A stretch of 64,000 bases of DNA from Pseudodesulfovibrio nedwellii. GTDB lineage: Bacteria; Desulfobacterota; Desulfovibrionia; Desulfovibrionales; Desulfovibrionaceae. Positions within the stretch are counted from its first letter, which is position 1. The number at the start of each line of letters is the position of its first letter. The notes under the pieces are model-generated. The model searched no databases and had not been told where the DNA came from. It saw only the letters and a list, made by a program, of their open reading frames with translations. A program made the translations under genes and the position numbers. Of this stretch, positions 61,254 through 64,000 are shown in pieces. The DNA is taken from positions 1,483,501-1,547,500 of the forward strand of contig NZ_AP026709.1 of the NCBI RefSeq assembly GCF_027923765.1. The letters are read 5' to 3'.

Positions 61254-61493
61254 ATGCAGTCACCCAAAACGACTCAAAACTTATGGGGAAAAACAAAAAC
61301 ATTTAGCATGTTAGCATTACTGGCTTTATTTCTCCTGTTCATTTTTCAAAACATACAACAAGTAGAAGTCTCTTTCCTTTTTTGGACCATATCGACTCCA
61401 CGCGCCCTTTTACTCTTCGCAGCATTGAGTATAGGCATTATTATTGGATACCTGCTCGCACAGACAAAAAGATCATACTCAATCAACGAATGA
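61254..61493 (+). CDS. LapA (DUF1049) family small membrane protein
   Basis: 79 residues with two membrane helices (about 18-35 and 48-68) and the short conserved IFQNIQQVEVSFLFW segment between them, as in LapA/YciS proteins linked to lipopolysaccharide assembly. It lies 15 nt before corA and is probably cotranscribed. Divergent from the MscS gene. Confidence 0.82.
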   Translation: MQSPKTTQNLWGKTKTFSMLALLALFLLFIFQNIQQVEVSFLFWTISTPRALLLFAALSIGIIIGYLLAQTKRSYSINE

Positions 61494-61508
61494 TTAAGGA
61501 GAAATAGC

Positions 61509-62573
61509 ATGGCACGCTTTCTTAAGAAATTTGACAAAAAGTCAGGTATGCCACCGGGATCACTCATCTTCATCGGACGACAAAAAACCGAAACACCTCG
61601 TCTACGCATCATTGATTACGACATGGGAATGATACGGGATGAATTCATTCAAACCATTGATGATGCTACCTGTGCAAAAACAACCGCAACGACAAGCTGG
61701 ATCAATATAGATGGCCTACATGAAATAGAAATCATTAAACGTGTGGGCGATAATTTCAACATACCATCGATGGTACTTGAAGACATCCTGAATACAGGAC
61801 AAAGACCAAAAATCGAAGAATACCCAAACCATATTTTCATTTCCATGAAAATGCTTCTCCTCGACGAAGACGAAACCACAGTGAGAGCCGAACAACTCAG
61901 TGCAGTCCTTGCAAAAAATTATTTAATCACCTTTCAGGAACAACCGGGTGATGTTTTCGAACCGGTTCGGGAAAGAATCAAAAGACAAGGAGGGAGACTC
62001 AGAAAACTCGGCCCGGATTATTTACTCTACACTCTCATCGACTGCATTTTAGAAAATTACTTGAAAGTAATTGAAAAAATGGGTGAAAGAATCGAGGAAA
62101 TGGAAGATGAAGTTTTTGGAAACCCTGAGCCAGATCTTTTAGAAGAAATAAACTTGTATAGGCGAGAGATGGCCTATGTGCGAAAGGCTGTACGCCCTAC
62201 AAAGGAAATCATTTCCAAAATCAACAAACTTGAATCTGACATAATTAGTACAGAAATCTTACCATTCTTGAAAGATTTATCCGACATCACAGAACTGTCT
62301 GTCGACTCCGCAGAAATTTACAAAGAGATGCTCGCCTCCCATATCACCACATATAACATGGTCATGGGAAACAGATTAAATGAAATAATGCAGTTTCTAA
62401 CAATCTTTGCAACTATCTTCATCCCCTTAACCTTTCTCGCGGGAATATATGGAATGAATTTCGACGTTATTCCGGAGTTGCATTATAAGTATGGCTATTA
62501 TGTCCTCCTGTCCCTCATGGTGGCTGTAGCAATAACAATGTTACTATACTTCAAAAAAAGAAGATGGATATAG
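61509..62573 (+). CDS. corA: CorA-type magnesium/cobalt transporter
   Basis: 354 residues. A long cytoplasmic part (about 1-285) is followed by two membrane helices with the GMN selectivity motif (FLAGIYGMNFDVIPE) and the basic C-terminal KKRRWI. The pentameric channel brings Mg2+ into the cell. GGAG lies 8 nt before the ATG. The length is normal for the family. The MPEL-type loop reads IPELHYKYGY. Confidence 0.93.
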   Translation: MARFLKKFDKKSGMPPGSLIFIGRQKTETPRLRIIDYDMGMIRDEFIQTIDDATCAKTTATTSWINIDGLHEIEIIKRVGDNFNIPSMVLEDILNTGQRPKIEEYPNHIFISMKMLLLDEDETTVRAEQLSAVLAKNYLITFQEQPGDVFEPVRERIKRQGGRLRKLGPDYLLYTLIDCILENYLKVIEKMGERIEEMEDEVFGNPEPDLLEEINLYRREMAYVRKAVRPTKEIISKINKLESDIISTEILPFLKDLSDITELSVDSAEIYKEMLASHITTYNMVMGNRLNEIMQFLTIFATIFIPLTFLAGIYGMNFDVIPELHYKYGYYVLLSLMVAVAITMLLYFKKRRWI

Positions 62574-62671
62574 CTACAAATGAGACATCGCTTTTGCTCT
62601 TAACAGTGACACCTTGTAAAGCCTTCATTCTTTGTTCCACCTACGAGTAGAAACTTCCGCTCGGTGAACTT

Positions 62672-62864
62672 GAGGTGGGTGCGGTTTTTAGACAAGTTGT
62701 TAAGGTCATGTTCACCAACGAGAAGGATTTCAAACCATGTTTTAGAGAAGACGTTTTTCAGCAAAGAGAGGTGGGTGCGGTTTTTTGGACAGGTTGTTAA
62801 GGTGGAGTTCACCGACGAGGAGGACTTCAAACCATGTCCAAGAGAAGACGTTTTTCAGCAGAGT
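62672..62864. repeat. Two tandem 96-bp related copies of an insertion-sequence left end
   Basis: 62672-62767 and 62768-62864 both start GAGGTGGGTGCGGTTTTT and end ..AGAGAAGACGTTTTTCAGCA, with roughly 85% identity by eye. The second is the true left end of the IS3-family element with the orfA start; in the first copy the orfA start reads ATG-TTT-TAG. The first is a remnant of a related element. Confidence 0.8.
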
Positions 62865-63118
62865 TCAAGGCCCGTGTTGCGCTTGATGCATTATCCGGCG
62901 AATTGACGCTTTCAGAGCTGGCCAGCAAGTACAAGATCCATCCCAATCAAGTCTCGACCTGGAAGCGACAGGCCAAAGATCAGATTGTTGACGGCTTTTC
63001 CGGCAAGGCAAAGTCTCGCCAAACAAATAGCGAGGACGAGCTCAAGGATCTGCACGCTAAGATTGGCCAGCTAACAATTGAGAATGATTTTTTACAAAAG
63101 GCCTTCGCTCGGAAGTGA
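62834..63118 (+). CDS. IS3-family orfA
   Basis: 94 residues. HTH (MSKRRRFSAEFKARVALDAL, SELASKYKIHPNQVSTWKRQ) and a leucine-zipper-like end (LKDLHAKIGQLTIENDFLQK). It overlaps orfB by 4 nt (GTGA), so orfB is made by coupling or by frameshift fusion. GAGGAGG lies about 16 nt upstream. Confidence 0.92.
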   Translation: MSKRRRFSAEFKARVALDALSGELTLSELASKYKIHPNQVSTWKRQAKDQIVDGFSGKAKSRQTNSEDELKDLHAKIGQLTIENDFLQKAFARK

Positions 63119-63999
63119 GCTGTGAACGAAGGCGGCGGATGGTCGATAAGTATCATCCATCGCTCAGTATATCCCGACAATGTTTCGTGCTAGGCATGTT
63201 GCGATCGACGTTTTATTACACGCCGAAAGGAGAAAGTGCGTTCAACCTGCAGTTGATGCGGTTGATTGATGAGCAATTCATGGAAACGCCTTTCTTTGGA
63301 AGTCGTCAGATGAAACGGCATATGGTCAATTCTGGCTATGTGGTTGGTCGTCGTAGAATTCAACGTCTCATGCGTAAAATGGGACTTTCTGCGGTCTACC
63401 AAAAGCCAAGGACGACAATCCCACACCCTGAGCATAAGATTTATCCGTATCTTTTACGTGGGCTTCGGGTTGATCGTCCGAATCAGGTTTGGTGCACAGA
63501 TATTACATACATTCCGATGAAGCGTGGATTTTTGTATCTTGTGGCGATTATGGATTGGCACAGTCGTGCGGTCTTGTCTTGGCGACTTTCCAACACCATG
63601 GACACCGATTTTTGTGTTTCAGCCTTGGAAGACGCGATTACTCGCTATGGCGTACCTGAAATCTTCAACACGGATCAAGGTTCACAATTTACGAGCTATG
63701 ACTTTACAAGGTCTCTTAAGGAGGCAGGAATCCGCATTTCCATGGATGGCAAAGGCCGTTGGATGGACAACGTCATGATCGAACGACTGTGGCGTAGCTT
63801 GAAATATGAATGTGTTTATCTGCGGGAATTGGAGACTGGCAGTCAGGCTCGAAACGAGCTTGCGAGATGGTTTAGATTCTATAACTGGCAACGTCCGCAT
63901 TCGACCTTTGACGGAAAGCGACCAATGGAGATATATTTGGACTCCCCCATTCCTGGGGGGCTAGCCCCCCAGGAATGGGGAGCCCGTCAGGCAGCGTAA
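63115..63999 (+). CDS. IS3-family transposase orfB
   Basis: 294 residues. HTH_21 segment ([25 protein letters not shown] start) and rve integrase core with the DDE site: [23 protein letters not shown] and [33 protein letters not shown] is the usual family end; then an unusual tail [18 protein letters not shown] is coded by a 36-bp perfect palindrome (63945-63980). The start codon is GTG at 63115. All catalytic residues are present. Confidence 0.92.
   Translation: MSCERRRRMVDKYHPSLSISRQCFVLGMLRSTFYYTPKGESAFNLQLMRLIDEQFMETPFFGSRQMKRHMVNSGYVVGRRRIQRLMRKMGLSAVYQKPRTTIPHPEHKIYPYLLRGLRVDRPNQVWCTDITYIPMKRGFLYLVAIMDWHSRAVLSWRLSNTMDTDFCVSALEDAITRYGVPEIFNTDQGSQFTSYDFTRSLKEAGIRISMDGKGRWMDNVMIERLWRSLKYECVYLRELETGSQARNELARWFRFYNWQRPHSTFDGKRPMEIYLDSPIPGGLAPQEWGARQAA
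63945..63980. repeat. 36-bp perfect palindrome inside the transposase gene
   Basis: CCCCATTCCTGGGGGGCT followed by its exact complement, no unpaired centre. It codes for the extra tail of the transposase. Confidence 0.9.
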
Positions 64000-64000
64000 G

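Larger units (their letters stand above)
62768..64000 (+). mobile_element. Intact IS3-family insertion sequence, right end outside the window
   Basis: Left end GAGGTGGGTGCGG, then orfA (62834) and orfB (63115), both open. Related to but diverged from the decayed element at 30809. The right inverted repeat lies past the window end. Confidence 0.87.

Noticed and set aside
1..64000. CRISPR arrays, prophage structural genes or defence systems
   Set aside because: No regularly spaced short repeats, no capsid, tail or restriction genes were seen anywhere in the window.

Overview
The window looks like chromosomal DNA of a Desulfovibrionales-type sulfate reducer (Desulfovibrio or Pseudodesulfovibrio-like). 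This is inferred from many sigma-54 activators and membrane sensor kinases, a multihaem periplasmic cytochrome, BCCT and SLC13 transporters and codon usage. No rRNA or other marker gene is present to settle the taxonomy.

Region 1 (1-23.8 kb) is the most striking. Four arylsulfotransferase-family beta-propeller genes (6.5-13.8 kb, minus strand) are flanked by two paralogous two-component pairs. Each pair is a solute-binding-protein/PAS histidine kinase with an NtrC-type regulator. Upstream of the second pair lies a tight minus-strand gene set: a 968-residue exported protein of unknown function, a UPF0324 (putative sulfate exporter) permease, two tiny membrane proteins, a periplasmic helix-hairpin-helix protein, a tetrahaem cytochrome and a DUF1573 protein. 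Sites resembling -24/-12 promoters precede three of the sulfotransferase genes and the 968-residue gene, so the two regulators probably control the whole locus. The DUF1573 gene is interrupted by an in-frame UGA exactly where the family has a conserved Cys, and a SECIS-like hairpin follows at the right distance. It is probably a selenoprotein.

Region 2 (23.8-32.6 kb) holds two IclR regulators, a BCCT transporter, a pyrroline-5-carboxylate reductase, a MarR regulator with a methyltransferase (matching operators before both), a decayed IS3-family element and a SpoIIE phosphatase fragment cut by that element.

Region 3 (32.7-43.4 kb) is a genomic island bounded by 56-bp direct repeats made of the 3' part of a tRNA-Ala(GGC) gene. 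Its integrase carries a nonsense codon. Cargo: a Tat-exported metallophosphoesterase, a DUF3089-metallophosphoesterase fusion, a PaaK-like AMP-forming ligase, an exported phosphatidylserine-decarboxylase-like protein and small unknown genes. A second integrase relic lies just outside it.

Region 4 (44.3-55.4 kb) has a frameshifted sigma-54 activator, then an intact activator with a degenerate receiver domain. Next come two identical-consensus palindromes (GGAAC-N5-GTTCC), a near-perfect sigma-54 promoter and an eleven-gene operon: three small proteins, GNAT, SET-domain protein, RimB-like retropepsin, RimK-like ATP-grasp ligase and a spermidine/putrescine ABC transporter.

Region 5 (55.6-64 kb) contains an SLC13-type permease, two MscS-family channels, LapA, CorA, and an intact IS3-family element next to a 96-bp remnant of a related copy.
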